A stretch of 39,378 nt of DNA from Akkermansiaceae bacterium (GCA_903888515.1 CAISTY010000223.1:1-39378), one strand, 5' to 3'. Shown: positions 1-8,078, counted from the first letter of the stretch. Made by a program: numbers and translations. The notes: generated by a model not told the origin, from the sequence alone.

Positions 1-42
1 CCGCCGCCAGCATCTGGCACCACAAAGGAGAACAAAGCATGA
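1..42 (+). CDS. C-terminal tail of an upstream gene (partial)
   Basis: The frame beginning at base 1 is open for 13 codons and stops at TGA 40-42. That stop overlaps the ATG of the next fragment (ATGA at 39-42), an arrangement typical of translationally coupled genes. The visible residues are polar and proline-rich and identify no family. Because the next two fragments are of types often carried in restriction-modification loci, an hsd-type gene is possible, but this is only inference. It could also be a chance open stretch. Confidence 0.3.
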   Translation, partial: PPPASGTTKENKA

Positions 43-146
43 GTAGCAGCGACCTCATCACAGACGACGGCTACCAAAGCCTGCTGGGAAAAATCTCCCA
101 AGTTTACGCCACAGGTCAGGCGCGGGCGGCGCAGGCCGTCACCTGA
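39..146 (+). pseudogene. N-terminal remnant of DUF1016/YhcG-like protein
   Basis: A 35-codon frame starts with ATG 39 and is preceded by GGAG at 27-30. Its product (MSSSDLITDDGYQSLLGKIS, then QVYATGQARAAQAV) matches the start of the DUF1016 N-terminal domain as I remember it. In intact proteins that pattern continues with a conserved NxxLLxTYWxIG helix and then a PD-(D/E)XK-type nuclease domain, for a total of about 340 residues. Here a TGA at 144-146 ends the frame exactly where that helix should begin, and no continuation is visible downstream. DUF1016 proteins are common cargo of type I restriction and defence loci. I read it as a truncated remnant. The GGAG leader differs from the SD-less leaders of the resident genes and suggests foreign origin. 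Confidence 0.65.
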
Positions 147-158
147 ATATTTGAATGA

Positions 159-422
159 TCCGGCCAAGCGAGCATCCGGCTGACGCAGGCACTCATGGCG
201 GAGCTGTTCGAGATCGGCGTGAACACGGTGAATTACCATCTGAAGGCGATTTTTGCCGATGGGGAGCTGCGCCCGGAGGCAACTATTCGATATTATCGAA
301 TAGTTCGCGCCGAAGGAGCCCGGCAGATCACCCGGCAGAGCCGAAAAAACCCAAGTCACCGCGATGAATCCCAGATGACGGAGGTGGGGGACATGGAAAG
401 AAAGTTAGATGTTATTTGTTAG
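159..422 (+). pseudogene. Remnant of RhuM-family protein N-terminus
   Basis: The frame open from 159 encodes SIRLTQALMAELFEIGVNTV, then an NYHLKAIFADGEL stretch and a TIRYYRIVRAEG stretch. This is the helix-turn-helix-like start of RhuM (virulence/Fic-associated) proteins, in which LTQxxMAELF is followed by HxxNIxxxGEL. The similarity begins upstream of the first ATG (195), and a TGA at 156-158 precedes it, so the original start is missing. After about base 338 the similarity ends and the frame runs through unrelated sequence to TAG 420-422. Intact family members have roughly 330 residues. Together with the DUF1016 fragment immediately before it, this looks like the deletion scar of an accessory locus. 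No function is expected to remain. Confidence 0.62.
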
Positions 423-451
423 AAGTTATTCGTTGGATAGGAAGAGGAGAG

Positions 452-468
452 GCGGGCAGGATGCCCGC
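452..468. repeat. Hairpin in the 423-525 gap
   Basis: GCGGGCA (452-458) and TGCCCGC (462-468) form a perfect 7-bp stem with a 3-nt loop. The core GGCAGGATGCCCG recurs at about 481-493, so this is a small dispersed palindrome rather than a unique site. No T-tract follows on either side, so it is not a convincing terminator. Confidence 0.45.
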
Positions 469-525
469 TGCACGGTCTGGGGCAGGATGCCCGAGCCACT
501 TTCCGGGAGTTCATGTCATCCACAT

Positions 526-747
526 CTAGCGGAAATCCCGTTGGCCTTTTTTAACGAATTCATCAAAGCGGTCGAGGATGAAGTCGAGGCGTGGGGGGAT
601 TTCCTGGGAGTCGCGGTTGGCGATGAGCCATTTGAAGGCGGCCTCGATGGCGGCGGGGTTGTGGTGGTAGAGGATGTCAAGCGCCTTGACGGTGAGGGTG
701 GCCTGCCACCCGGCGGAGACGGGTTTCCCAAGTGATCCGCATTTCAC
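526..747 (-). CDS. Small hypothetical protein downstream of DUF167
   Basis: A 73-codon frame reads from GTG 747-745, which directly follows the TGA (750-748) of the DUF167 gene, so the two would be co-transcribed. The product is soluble, with a helical-looking pattern (ALDILYHHNPAAIEAAFKWL, then PPRLDFILDRFDEF) and no transmembrane segment. I recognise no family. Its case rests on the exact stop-start junction and the protein-like composition. The overlapping frame at 516-731 is low-complexity Ser/Pro and looks like a shadow. Confidence 0.5.
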   Translation of the reverse strand: MKCGSLGKPVSAGWQATLTVKALDILYHHNPAAIEAAFKWLIANRDSQEIPPRLDFILDRFDEFVKKGQRDFR

Positions 748-999
748 TCAAGGCAGCGGCGTGCCGTCGGGAATTTCGAAGGATTTGAAGCGCGAGGCAT
801 TGCCCTTTTCGAGGACGACTTGGGATTTCGGCAGGCCCAGTGATTGGGCGAGGAAGTCGCGCAGTTCCCGGTTGGCCTTGCCCTCGGTTGGCGGTGCGGC
901 GACGCGCACGCGGAGAATGCGTCCGGCCTGCGGGTCATCCTCCCAGCCAATGATTTCGCTGCGGCGGGCATTGGGGGTGGCACGGACACGCAGATTCAT
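748..999 (-). CDS. DUF167 (YggU-like) family protein
   Basis: The 83-residue product carries the full DUF167 pattern: an N-terminal strand with RVRATPNARRSEI, the GKANRELRDFLAQSLGLP helix region, and VVLEKGNASRFKSFEI near the end. The length equals that of typical members (about 80-100 residues). The family is a small alpha/beta fold found in all domains; its biochemical role is not established. The start ATG at 999-997 gives the family's usual N-terminus. The gene appears to lead a two-gene unit with the 73-codon frame that follows its stop. This is a confident family call with no functional claim. Confidence 0.9.
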   Translation of the reverse strand: MNLRVRATPNARRSEIIGWEDDPQAGRILRVRVAAPPTEGKANRELRDFLAQSLGLPKSQVVLEKGNASRFKSFEIPDGTPLP

Positions 1000-1054
1000 C
1001 CGCCAGAAGCATCGAGTGCCGCCTCCGCAGTGACAAGCCGGTATTAATCACGCG

Positions 1055-1079
1055 GCAAAAAATAGCTGCAAAAAATAGC
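1055..1079. repeat. 13-bp tandem repeat before the FHA gene
   Basis: GCAAAAAATAGC occurs at 1055-1066 and again at 1068-1079, one base apart, in the AT-rich gap between the divergent DUF167 and FHA genes. The position suits a promoter or operator, but I see no clear -35/-10 pair, so it is recorded only as a repeat. Confidence 0.45.
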
Positions 1080-1136
1080 GTGCAATTGCCGCGGGTAAAT
1101 GAGAGAACGTGTTGGTAGCAACCGTTTTATCAAATC

Positions 1137-1820
1137 ATGCCACGCGTTACTGTCACCGTTCCCGATAAAACCGCCCAACCCTATCGTTTTCCGCTCGACC
1201 GCGAATGTGTCACCCTCGGCAGGGGGATCGAAAACGACATTGTGATCGACTGCGGGTCGGTCTCGGTGAAGCACGCGGAAATGTTGCGGGTGCATGGAGG
1301 ATATGTGCTGCGTGATCTTGGCTCGACAAACGGCATCAAGCTGGACGACGAACGCAGGGCGGAAATTGCCCTGCACAGTGGCCTTTCGGTGAAGCTGGGC
1401 GATGTGCCCTTTGATTTTCAACTCATGGATGAAGAGCTGGAAGTGCTGGCCCGGGAGAAAAGGAAAGCTGAAGAACCGGTCGTGCGCGAGCCCGAGATGT
1501 CGCCGCCGAAGCTGCCACCCTTGAAAGCAAAGCAGCCACACGCGGTGCGGCTGCCGAAGATTCAGAGTGGCAGCGATGCCGGAGCCGTCCTGTTGTTGAT
1601 TCTGCTCGCGTTGGCGGCGTTTTTCAGCGGCATGACGGTCCGCTTCTATAAGGAAACTGGCGGCTCGTTGATCAGTGCGATGATGGGCCACCACCCACCC
1701 ACAGTGAACCCTCCCGTCAAGACGCTGCCTGCCGTGCCGGTGATTCCTGCCGTGCCGGTGACACCCTCCGTGCCGGATACGTCTGGTACTACTCCCGCTC
1801 CGGTTACTCCCGATCCATGA
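1137..1820 (+). CDS. FHA-domain membrane protein
   Basis: The 227-residue product starts with a forkhead-associated domain at about residues 5-100. The phosphothreonine-binding landmarks are visible: LGRG (R29), SVKHAEM (H46) and LGSTNG (N65). A charged linker (100-145) leads to one transmembrane helix (about 148-168), then a 60-residue Pro/Val/Thr-rich tail with repeated VPVIPAVPVTP-type units. FHA domains bind phosphothreonine peptides, so the protein probably docks phosphorylated partners at the inner membrane, with the Pro-rich tail on the other side. No kinase gene is adjacent. The start at 1137 places the first beta strand in the correct position. The gene is alone on its strand. Confidence 0.85.
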   Translation: MPRVTVTVPDKTAQPYRFPLDRECVTLGRGIENDIVIDCGSVSVKHAEMLRVHGGYVLRDLGSTNGIKLDDERRAEIALHSGLSVKLGDVPFDFQLMDEELEVLAREKRKAEEPVVREPEMSPPKLPPLKAKQPHAVRLPKIQSGSDAGAVLLLILLALAAFFSGMTVRFYKETGGSLISAMMGHHPPTVNPPVKTLPAVPVIPAVPVTPSVPDTSGTTPAPVTPDP

Positions 1821-1849
1821 ATTCCGGCAAGACCCGCGTTGGTCTGTTA

Positions 1850-3238
1850 TCAAGGCGGGCCATACGGGGTTAATTTCGCCTCACGGGAGAAGGTCCGGTC
1901 CATGCGGTCGAGGTAATCGGATAGATCGTCTTGACGGCGGTGTGGTTTGGCTTTGAGGCGTTCCTTGAGTTGGAGGTAATCGTCGAAGGCGCCGCTGGTT
2001 TCGCGGGCGCGGGTGATTTCGAACCAATCGAGATAGTCACGGGCGCGGGTGGCCCGGGCGATCATGGTCGCTCGCGTTTCCTCGAGGGCGGCAAGCCGCT
2101 TGGCAACGTCCTTGGTATTGTTTTTGGCGATGGCAACGAGCACGCCCTGGTATTCCGTTAGCAGCGGCCGGTAGGAGGGAAAACACCGGTAGCTGAGGCG
2201 GACGAGAGCATCCTGGGCAAGATACACAGCGGCAAAGCGCTCAGGCTCCTTGAGAGCGGCAAGCTCCGGCCATGCGGCGAGATTTTTTTGTTGGACGATG
2301 CCTTCCGGGGTAGTGAAATCCAGGTGCAATGCCTCGGTGAGCGTGGCTTCGGTCTGTTGGATGGTGTGAATATCCGTAAGCAGATTGAGGCCGCCTTTGC
2401 TGGCGAATTGCAGGGCCCACCATTTTGCGAGGCTGGTTTCCGAAAGGTTGAGGGAGGGGAAATGTTTGCGCAGCAATCCGGGCATTTCGCCTTCGTAGGC
2501 GGCCACTTCGGTGAGGAAGGCGCGGTATCCTTCCTTGCCCTGCGGTTGCTCTAACAATGCCATCACCAGCGCGCCGGAAGAGACCCGGAAGGCGGCACGC
2601 ATCGCCGCATCCATGTCTTCAAATGCTTGCTCGGTGACCGCGAAGAGTTCGCCGATCTTGAACAGCCCGCCTCGTTTGAAAAGCGCCGCATACAGTTGGC
2701 GATCACTCTGGTTGAGGTGCCATGCGGTGGCTTCGCGCAAACCTTCGGAGAGCCAGGGCGGCACGACGAGCACCCGTTCCGCAGCACCGGCGGGGGGCTT
2801 GCGCAAAGCCCGCTCGTAAAGCAGCGCGGAGGTGACCGCACGCTTGAAGCGCTCCTGCTCGATGCCACGGCTGAGGTGTACATCGAGTAACAACTCGTTG
2901 ACACCCTCGACGACCAACAACTGCATGTTCACGGTACGGGCGGGCAGAGGGTCCCCCGGTTTTCCATGCAGGCGGATGGTGACTGGCACCTTCCATGCAT
3001 CCGTTTCGCCAGTGAGGCGCAGCAGTTCGTCCTTCGTTTCATCCGCCAGCAAGGCCACCGATCCGCGCACCAGACTATCTCCGCCACTCACCCGGAATTG
3101 TTTGGAGCGGCTCACCACCGGTGCGGCAGGGGCTGCGGGTGGCACCGCGAACTCGCCCACCGGCAAGGCCCTCGGGATTTCCTCCGCGACGATGGCCGCG
3201 GTGCAACCCCATCCCAATGCCAGAAGGCGCATGATCAT
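1850..3238 (-). CDS. Secreted peptidase-MA-like protein without HExxH
   Basis: The 462-residue product has a short hydrophobic leader (MIMRLLALGWGCTAAIVAEE) and is probably exported. A Pro/Ala-rich stretch is followed by a mixed region and then PPWLSEGLREATAW at about 165-180. That segment resembles the W-L-x-E-G-L motif just after the HExxH helix in MA-clan, DUF1570-type peptidases, but the expected HExxH helix is absent (the region reads FKRAVTSALLYERAL). It may be a non-catalytic relative, or the resemblance may be superficial. The C-terminal third is charged and helical (DYLQLKERL region). The start lies 7 bp after the stop of the upstream gene 3246-3980, so both are likely one operon. 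ATG 3232 is an alternative start. Confidence 0.7.
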   Translation of the reverse strand: MIMRLLALGWGCTAAIVAEEIPRALPVGEFAVPPAAPAAPVVSRSKQFRVSGGDSLVRGSVALLADETKDELLRLTGETDAWKVPVTIRLHGKPGDPLPARTVNMQLLVVEGVNELLLDVHLSRGIEQERFKRAVTSALLYERALRKPPAGAAERVLVVPPWLSEGLREATAWHLNQSDRQLYAALFKRGGLFKIGELFAVTEQAFEDMDAAMRAAFRVSSGALVMALLEQPQGKEGYRAFLTEVAAYEGEMPGLLRKHFPSLNLSETSLAKWWALQFASKGGLNLLTDIHTIQQTEATLTEALHLDFTTPEGIVQQKNLAAWPELAALKEPERFAAVYLAQDALVRLSYRCFPSYRPLLTEYQGVLVAIAKNNTKDVAKRLAALEETRATMIARATRARDYLDWFEITRARETSGAFDDYLQLKERLKAKPHRRQDDLSDYLDRMDRTFSREAKLTPYGPP

Positions 3239-3245
3239 GTGAAAT

Positions 3246-3980
3246 TCAAAAAGCGGGTGGCAGTCCGGCAGGATCGTTCAACGGTTCCAGGGGATTGAGG
3301 ATGAGGCGGTGTTTTTCGATCTTGATGCGGGCCATCTCCTCGAATCCCAGATGGATTTCCTCATGGAACAATGATGCCAATTGCTTATAGGAAGGCAGCA
3401 CCAATAGCAGAAATCCCTGCGGTACCACCAACTGTCCGAAGCGCCCGCCTCTGAGCGGTTGGGGCAGGTACGGGTGATAGGGCCCCCCGTGCATGTTCAC
3501 TTCGGTCCGGAGACCTTTGGCCCTCTGCTTCTTCTGGACCTTGAAAAACATCGAAACGGTGAAGGGCTGCTTCATGATGTGACGCTCCATGATCACCTCC
3601 GCGTAACCCTCCTCCAAACGCACCCATACCCGGTCGAGTGAAACCAGTTGTGCTAACAGCCCGCTTTGTTTGGCAACAAGCGTGCGGGCGAGCCACTGGT
3701 TGATTTGGGTTTCCGTCAAGGTAACCGGATGCCCGCGGTTCAACGAGTTTTGGAGAACCACCTTCATTTCCGGCACCGGGGCGGTTGTTTTCGTCTGGTC
3801 GTAGCCGCCGATGTCCGTTAGATCCTGCGACCGGCTGATGCAAATCATGGCCACCCCGAGGCCGGCGGCACTCGCCAGCAGGATCAGGGAAAGCAGTCTG
3901 CGGAGGCATCCGCCAGCGGATCGGGTCTCTGAGGCAGCGGCCATGAACGGTCTGCTTAGCATGGAGCCGCGAACTTGCAA
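3246..3980 (-). CDS. Membrane-anchored protein of unknown function
   Basis: The 244-residue frame has one N-terminal hydrophobic segment (about residues 29-47, LLSLILLASAAGLGVAMICI) and a soluble domain outside the membrane. I recognise no family. Visible features are TLTETQINQWLARTL (about 84-98), which resembles the surface-exposed helix of lipid-binding or secreted domains, and a basic C-terminal half ending in ILNPLEPLNDPAGLPPAF. The start is uncertain: ATG at residue 7 or residue 13 would still keep the membrane segment. It is the first gene of a two-gene unit with 1850-3238. The pairing of two exported unknowns suggests a shared envelope task. Confidence 0.7.
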   Translation of the reverse strand: MQVRGSMLSRPFMAAASETRSAGGCLRRLLSLILLASAAGLGVAMICISRSQDLTDIGGYDQTKTTAPVPEMKVVLQNSLNRGHPVTLTETQINQWLARTLVAKQSGLLAQLVSLDRVWVRLEEGYAEVIMERHIMKQPFTVSMFFKVQKKQRAKGLRTEVNMHGGPYHPYLPQPLRGGRFGQLVVPQGFLLLVLPSYKQLASLFHEEIHLGFEEMARIKIEKHRLILNPLEPLNDPAGLPPAF

Positions 3981-3999
3981 AGCCTCGCTTCACGCGGCC

Positions 4000-4293
4000 T
4001 CAATCCGCCGCTTTCGGCACAGGAGTTGCGGGCGTGCTGGGAGCGGCGGCCGGGGTCTCGCTTTTGGCGGAGCCATTTTCCGCCTTGGAGGCCGCTTGAT
4101 ACGAAGATGAGCGGTAATCGGTCTGATAGAACCCCGCGCCCTTGAACAGGATGCCACCGCCCGTGCCAAGCAGGCGTTTGACTTGGCCACTACAGTTCTC
4201 GTCCGGACAATGAATGAGTTTCTCGTCATTCATGCTTTGAAACACCTCGAAACGTTTCCCGCATTGGTGGCATTCGTAGTCGTAGTTCGGCAT
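4000..4293 (-). CDS. FmdB-type zinc-ribbon protein
   Basis: The 97-residue product starts MPNYDYECHQCGKRFEVFQS, the standard FmdB regulatory-protein opening. Cysteines C8, C11, C29 and C34 form the CxxC...CxxxxC zinc ribbon. The following GTGGGILFKGAGFYQTDYR segment is also characteristic, and an Ala/Pro-rich tail ends the chain. Family members are small nucleic-acid-associated zinc ribbons named after a regulator of formamidase in Methylophilus; the general role is unknown. I chose ATG 4293 over the longer frame because the conserved domain begins at that Met. The gene is divergent from hprK across a 143-bp gap. Confidence 0.88.
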   Translation of the reverse strand: MPNYDYECHQCGKRFEVFQSMNDEKLIHCPDENCSGQVKRLLGTGGGILFKGAGFYQTDYRSSSYQAASKAENGSAKSETPAAAPSTPATPVPKAAD

Positions 4294-4436
4294 GGCTTGT
4301 GGCGCGCCTTGTATCACGTTTCCCCGCCCGTGCAACCCCGGTGTGCGGGCGGGGCGTCGGACAACAAAACCCACCCCGTCCGGCCGGCTTGGAATTTCGC
4401 GTGCCGTGGGCGGCTTCTTCTGCTTCAATCCCCGGC

Positions 4437-5390
4437 ATGCAGCCACGTGTTAAAACCGTCGCCTCAATCACCATTGGGAAATTCTTCGAAAACCACGCCG
4501 AAGCTCTCAGCTTGGTGCTGCTCGGCGAACGGGTCGGCTTTGACCGCCCGATTTACGAACCCGCAATGAACCGCCCGGGGCTCACGCTCGCCGGATTTCA
4601 CGCCCATTTCGCCTGGAAACGGGTGCAGGTGCTCGGTAACGCCGAACTCGCCTACCTGCGCAAACTCTCGCCCGCCTTGCGGGTCAAACGCTTCCAGAGG
4701 ATGTGTGACCGCAAGATTCCATGCATTGTGGTGGCCCGCGGCGCGAAGCTGGAAGATTCCCTGCTGGCCGTGACCCAGGAACGTTCCATCCCGGTCTTCG
4801 GCACCTCACAGATCACAAAGCATTTCCTCAACACGGCGACCATCGGGCTCGAACACGACTTCGCGCCCAGCGTGACCCTGCATGGCTGCATGGTGGACAT
4901 GCGCGGCGTCGGCGTGTTGATCATCGGCAAAAGCGGATCGGGAAAATCCGAAACGGCGATCGGCCTGCTCGAACGCGGTGCCGCGCTGGTGGCCGATGAC
5001 ATGGTGCGCGTCAAACATGTGGGGGGCGACCTCGTCGCCAGTGCGCCGGATTTGTCCCGTGGTTACATGGAGATCCGTGGCATCGGCATCGTCAACGTGG
5101 CGAACCTCTACGGCCTCGCCTCGATCCGACCGGACAAACGCCTGGATCTGGTGGTCATGCTCAAACCGCACGCCGATCTCAACGAGGTGGACCGTCTCGG
5201 AATGCAGCAAAAAACCTACGAGATTATGGGCCAGAATGTGCCCCTCGTGGAAATCCCGGTCGCGCCGGGCCGCGATACGGCACGCATGGTGACCATTGCC
5301 GCGCTCGGCCTGCAACTCCGCCTCTTGGGCTATAACATGGCGGACGAGTTCAACCAGCGCTTGCTCAAGCACATGGCGGCTGACACCTGA
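4437..5390 (+). CDS. hprK: HPr(Ser) kinase/phosphorylase
   Basis: The 317-residue product has the two-part HPrK/P layout. An N-terminal domain covers about 1-130. The kinase domain carries the catalytic histidine in TLHGCMVDMRGVGVL (H149), the P-loop GKSGSGKS (164-171), the acidic pair ADD (186-188) and the family signature MEIRGIGIVNV (211-221). The enzyme phosphorylates and dephosphorylates a serine of the PTS carrier HPr in response to energy state. Length matches the family (about 310-330). ATG 4437 begins with the usual first strand, so the longer upstream frame is rejected. No other PTS gene lies nearby, which is common in phyla with an incomplete, regulatory PTS. The key residues are intact. 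Confidence 0.95.
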   Translation: MQPRVKTVASITIGKFFENHAEALSLVLLGERVGFDRPIYEPAMNRPGLTLAGFHAHFAWKRVQVLGNAELAYLRKLSPALRVKRFQRMCDRKIPCIVVARGAKLEDSLLAVTQERSIPVFGTSQITKHFLNTATIGLEHDFAPSVTLHGCMVDMRGVGVLIIGKSGSGKSETAIGLLERGAALVADDMVRVKHVGGDLVASAPDLSRGYMEIRGIGIVNVANLYGLASIRPDKRLDLVVMLKPHADLNEVDRLGMQQKTYEIMGQNVPLVEIPVAPGRDTARMVTIAALGLQLRLLGYNMADEFNQRLLKHMAADT

Positions 5391-5448
5391 TCCACCGCTT
5401 GCCACAGCCGGTTGAGTTCAAGCACGGGGAGTTCGGGCACAGAGTCCA

Positions 5449-6828
5449 TCACCTTTGAATCAGGAAAATCCGGTTCTCCGTGTAGGTGATCACGGCGTCC
5501 AGTTCGCGCATGAAATCGGCACCGAACATGCCAACGTATCCTATGTCTTCATTGTCATCCCCGCGGGTGAGCTTCGTGGCGAGAACCTTGCGGTTGGTTA
5601 GAACCGCCTCGCCCATGGTCAACTTGGTGATTTTCGTCACGGCGGCGGGGGCGCTGCCGCCAATGCCCCACACTTGCTGATCCAGCGGGCCCACATCGCA
5701 GTCGTATTTCCTGGCGGCGGCCAGATTGAGCAGACTGGAGTCCGCGCCGGTATCGATCATGTAGGTGACGGTTTTTCCGTTGAGGGTGCCATCGACGAAG
5801 AGATGGTTGCCGCGGCGTTCGAATTGGAACGACTGATATTTGCGCAAGGTGAGCAGTTCGTTGACCGTGAGACTCTGGCAATGCTGCAGAAACACCGCTC
5901 CATCCTGACTCCACGCTTTCAGATAGATCTCATCGTCGGGTAGAAAGCGCTCAATGGACATCTGCAGGCTCTTGCCGCCGATCAATTGAAAGGTCGCGAC
6001 CGTCGGGGTTTTGGAAACCACCTTGCCGCGCAGCGTCTGGCCATCCCTGGTCTTGAACAAGCGGAAATCAAGCGCTCCGCTGCCATTGGCCAAGCCCGCT
6101 TCATCCTGATCGGAGCGATCGGGGCGCAGGAAAATCCGGCGATCCGGATAGGAAATCACCGCATCGAGCTTGCTCATGAAGTCCGCACCGAGAATCGCAT
6201 CTCCACGCGACTTCATGCCTGGCGGTCTGTCCTTGAGCAGGTCGGTCGCGAGGATGCGCCGGTCCTTGAAGACCGCCTCGCCCATCTGCATGGTCGGCAC
6301 CGGCGTCCACCCGGCGGCCGCTTCGCCTGAAACCCCGAAGATTTTCTCGGTCATCGGTCCCACTTCCATGCCCGCCGCCGTGGCGAAAGGCGCATGCAGC
6401 AGGCTGGTGCCCGCACCCGTATCTACCAGCAAACGGGCCGCCTTGCCGTTGATTTTCCCGTCAATAAAGATCGAGTTGTCTTCAAGCCGGTAGGCAAACG
6501 ATTCGTAACCCCGGAGTTCAAGACACTGCCGGATGCTGAGCCCGCGGCATTTCTGCAGAAACACCGCCTTCTCCTTGGACCATGCCTTGACATATGCGCG
6601 GTCAGCCTCGCCCAGATTGGCAAGCGGCACGTTGGCGCGCTTGCCGTCACGCGTCAACAGGATCGCTTCCGTATCCGTCTTGTCAATCAGCACGGCCTTG
6701 ATCACGACGCCGTTAGAACCTGTGAAATCCCGGTATTCCTGCCCGGGTGTCACTTGGGCGGTGACACCGGTGATGAGCATGACGCCGAAGCATAAACCAC
6801 GCAGGCAGATTCGTTTCATGGCGGCCAT
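5449..6828 (-). CDS. Secreted tandem retropepsin-like aspartic protease
   Basis: The 459-residue product has a signal peptide (about 1-25) and two copies of one module. Each copy begins with an SHD1-like segment (about 30-85 and 250-308) followed by a retropepsin-like domain. Copy one has the active-site LLVDTGAG (D136) and the second landmark AILGADFM (211-218). Copy two has YMIDTGAD (D359) and GMFGADFM (433-440). Retropepsin-like domains need two DTG loops, normally from a dimer, so the two copies may pair within one chain. The start overlaps the upstream stop (TAATG at 6830-6826), so translation is probably coupled to gene 6828-8078. Envelope or extracellular location is expected. The substrate is unknown, and catalysis is inferred from motifs. 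Confidence 0.82.
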   Translation of the reverse strand: MAAMKRICLRGLCFGVMLITGVTAQVTPGQEYRDFTGSNGVVIKAVLIDKTDTEAILLTRDGKRANVPLANLGEADRAYVKAWSKEKAVFLQKCRGLSIRQCLELRGYESFAYRLEDNSIFIDGKINGKAARLLVDTGAGTSLLHAPFATAAGMEVGPMTEKIFGVSGEAAAGWTPVPTMQMGEAVFKDRRILATDLLKDRPPGMKSRGDAILGADFMSKLDAVISYPDRRIFLRPDRSDQDEAGLANGSGALDFRLFKTRDGQTLRGKVVSKTPTVATFQLIGGKSLQMSIERFLPDDEIYLKAWSQDGAVFLQHCQSLTVNELLTLRKYQSFQFERRGNHLFVDGTLNGKTVTYMIDTGADSSLLNLAAARKYDCDVGPLDQQVWGIGGSAPAAVTKITKLTMGEAVLTNRKVLATKLTRGDDNEDIGYVGMFGADFMRELDAVITYTENRIFLIQR

Positions 6829-8078
6829 TACTTGAAATCCCCTTCCTTGATGAAATCCGCCCAATCCTTCTCCAGCGCATCGACCGTATCAAAACCGAAG
6901 ATTTTCGCGATTTCCTCGGGTGCCGGAATCTGTTTGGACGTTTCAATCCGGCGAACCATGCTGGCGAACGCGGAGAGGCGTTTCAAATCGCTCTGCATAT
7001 AATAGGCAAACGAGTAGATCAACACCAGACGCTCGGGATTGAGATCCTCGGGTTTCCACCGGAACATGGGTGCGAGCTTCACCCCCACTTTGTCCGAACG
7101 CACGAGCGGGCGCAGGGTTTTCGCCCATGAGGTGCCATCCTCGAATCCCCGCTTCGAGCTGATCTCATCCTTCATGCTGCCCGCGACGGTCAGCAGGTTG
7201 GTCTCGGTCTTGCCAGCCAAGCGGATTTCCTTGAAGTACGCATGACCCGTGGTGATCGCAAAGTAACCTTCCGCTCCGAAGGACGTCACCCCCCCCAATT
7301 GCTTGCCCAGCAACATGCCCGCAATGCCATGGATGGGGAAAGGCGCGAGATCCTTGTGATAGGGGGCCGCATCCTTGATGTTGAAGACCAGCGCCCGCCC
7401 ATTGAGATTGTATTGGGTCATCATTTTCTCGGGAAGGGCGATAGTGGTGGAACCGGTCTTCTCCCATGTGTTGGTGACAGCCATGGAGTTACCCTGATCC
7501 ATCGCGAGCTTCAGGAAATCCGCATACCACTTGCCCAGACCGGAATACACATGCCGGTCCTCCACTAACAGAATCAACTGGCGCTTGTCCCCCCAGTCCT
7601 GCCGGAAATTCATGTGCTCGAAGGCCATGCCATGCCACAGCCGCTCGGCCGTCTCGGCAACCGCGTGCGGTCGGATCTTCCCCGCCTTGCCTATCAGAAA
7701 ATGCGGGGTTTCCAGCAATTCAAACCCTTCGGTCGGTCCTTCCGGAAACGTCAGCTTGCCATCCAAACGTTTGAACGTCGATGCCTCGAGCCTCACGTCC
7801 TTTTCCACCAACCCGTGCTTGCCACTCGTGATGATCGCCGCATCCGCCCCGCCCGCATCCACGAGATGCTGCCGGTCGGCCAGACTCAGATCCACAATCT
7901 TGAGTTTGATTTCCTTCGTGTCCTTGCCAATCAGGGTGACCGAATCCCCCCCGACGCTGCCGAGTTGGGCTTCCATGGTCCCGCCTTTGCGTGACATCCA
8001 GGTCCTCATTTCAGCCGCACACACAACACACGGTGCCAACATGCCAACTGCAACCAGACAGAAAACGAATCGTTTCAT
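6828..8078 (-). CDS. Secreted SHD1 / DUF1570-like protein
   Basis: The 416-residue product has a clear signal peptide (MKRFVFCLVAVGMLAPCVVC, then AAE). It is followed by an SHD1-type domain at about 24-75 (RTWMSRKGGTMEAQLGSVGG, then LIVDLSLADRQHLV-like spacing), a module abundant in Planctomycetota and Verrucomicrobiota. The remaining 320 residues resemble secreted MA-clan peptidase-like proteins (FELLETPHFLIGKAG, LILLVEDRHVYSGLG, and FPIHGIAGMLLGKQLGG where HExxH would be expected). The zinc motif is not intact, so enzyme activity is doubtful. It is the first gene of a unit with the retropepsin-like gene, joined by a TAATG overlap. The shared SHD1 module suggests the two act together outside the cytoplasm. 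Confidence 0.78.
   Translation of the reverse strand: MKRFVFCLVAVGMLAPCVVCAAEMRTWMSRKGGTMEAQLGSVGGDSVTLIGKDTKEIKLKIVDLSLADRQHLVDAGGADAAIITSGKHGLVEKDVRLEASTFKRLDGKLTFPEGPTEGFELLETPHFLIGKAGKIRPHAVAETAERLWHGMAFEHMNFRQDWGDKRQLILLVEDRHVYSGLGKWYADFLKLAMDQGNSMAVTNTWEKTGSTTIALPEKMMTQYNLNGRALVFNIKDAAPYHKDLAPFPIHGIAGMLLGKQLGGVTSFGAEGYFAITTGHAYFKEIRLAGKTETNLLTVAGSMKDEISSKRGFEDGTSWAKTLRPLVRSDKVGVKLAPMFRWKPEDLNPERLVLIYSFAYYMQSDLKRLSAFASMVRRIETSKQIPAPEEIAKIFGFDTVDALEKDWADFIKEGDFK

Noticed and set aside
409..735. 108-codon plus-strand frame
   Set aside because: It overlaps the minus-strand gene that follows DUF167 with an exact stop-start junction, and is Gly/Val-rich without family features.
1044..1853. 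269-codon minus-strand frame opposite the FHA gene
   Set aside because: It is His/Arg-rich, matches no family, and lies fully opposite a gene with clear FHA and membrane segments.
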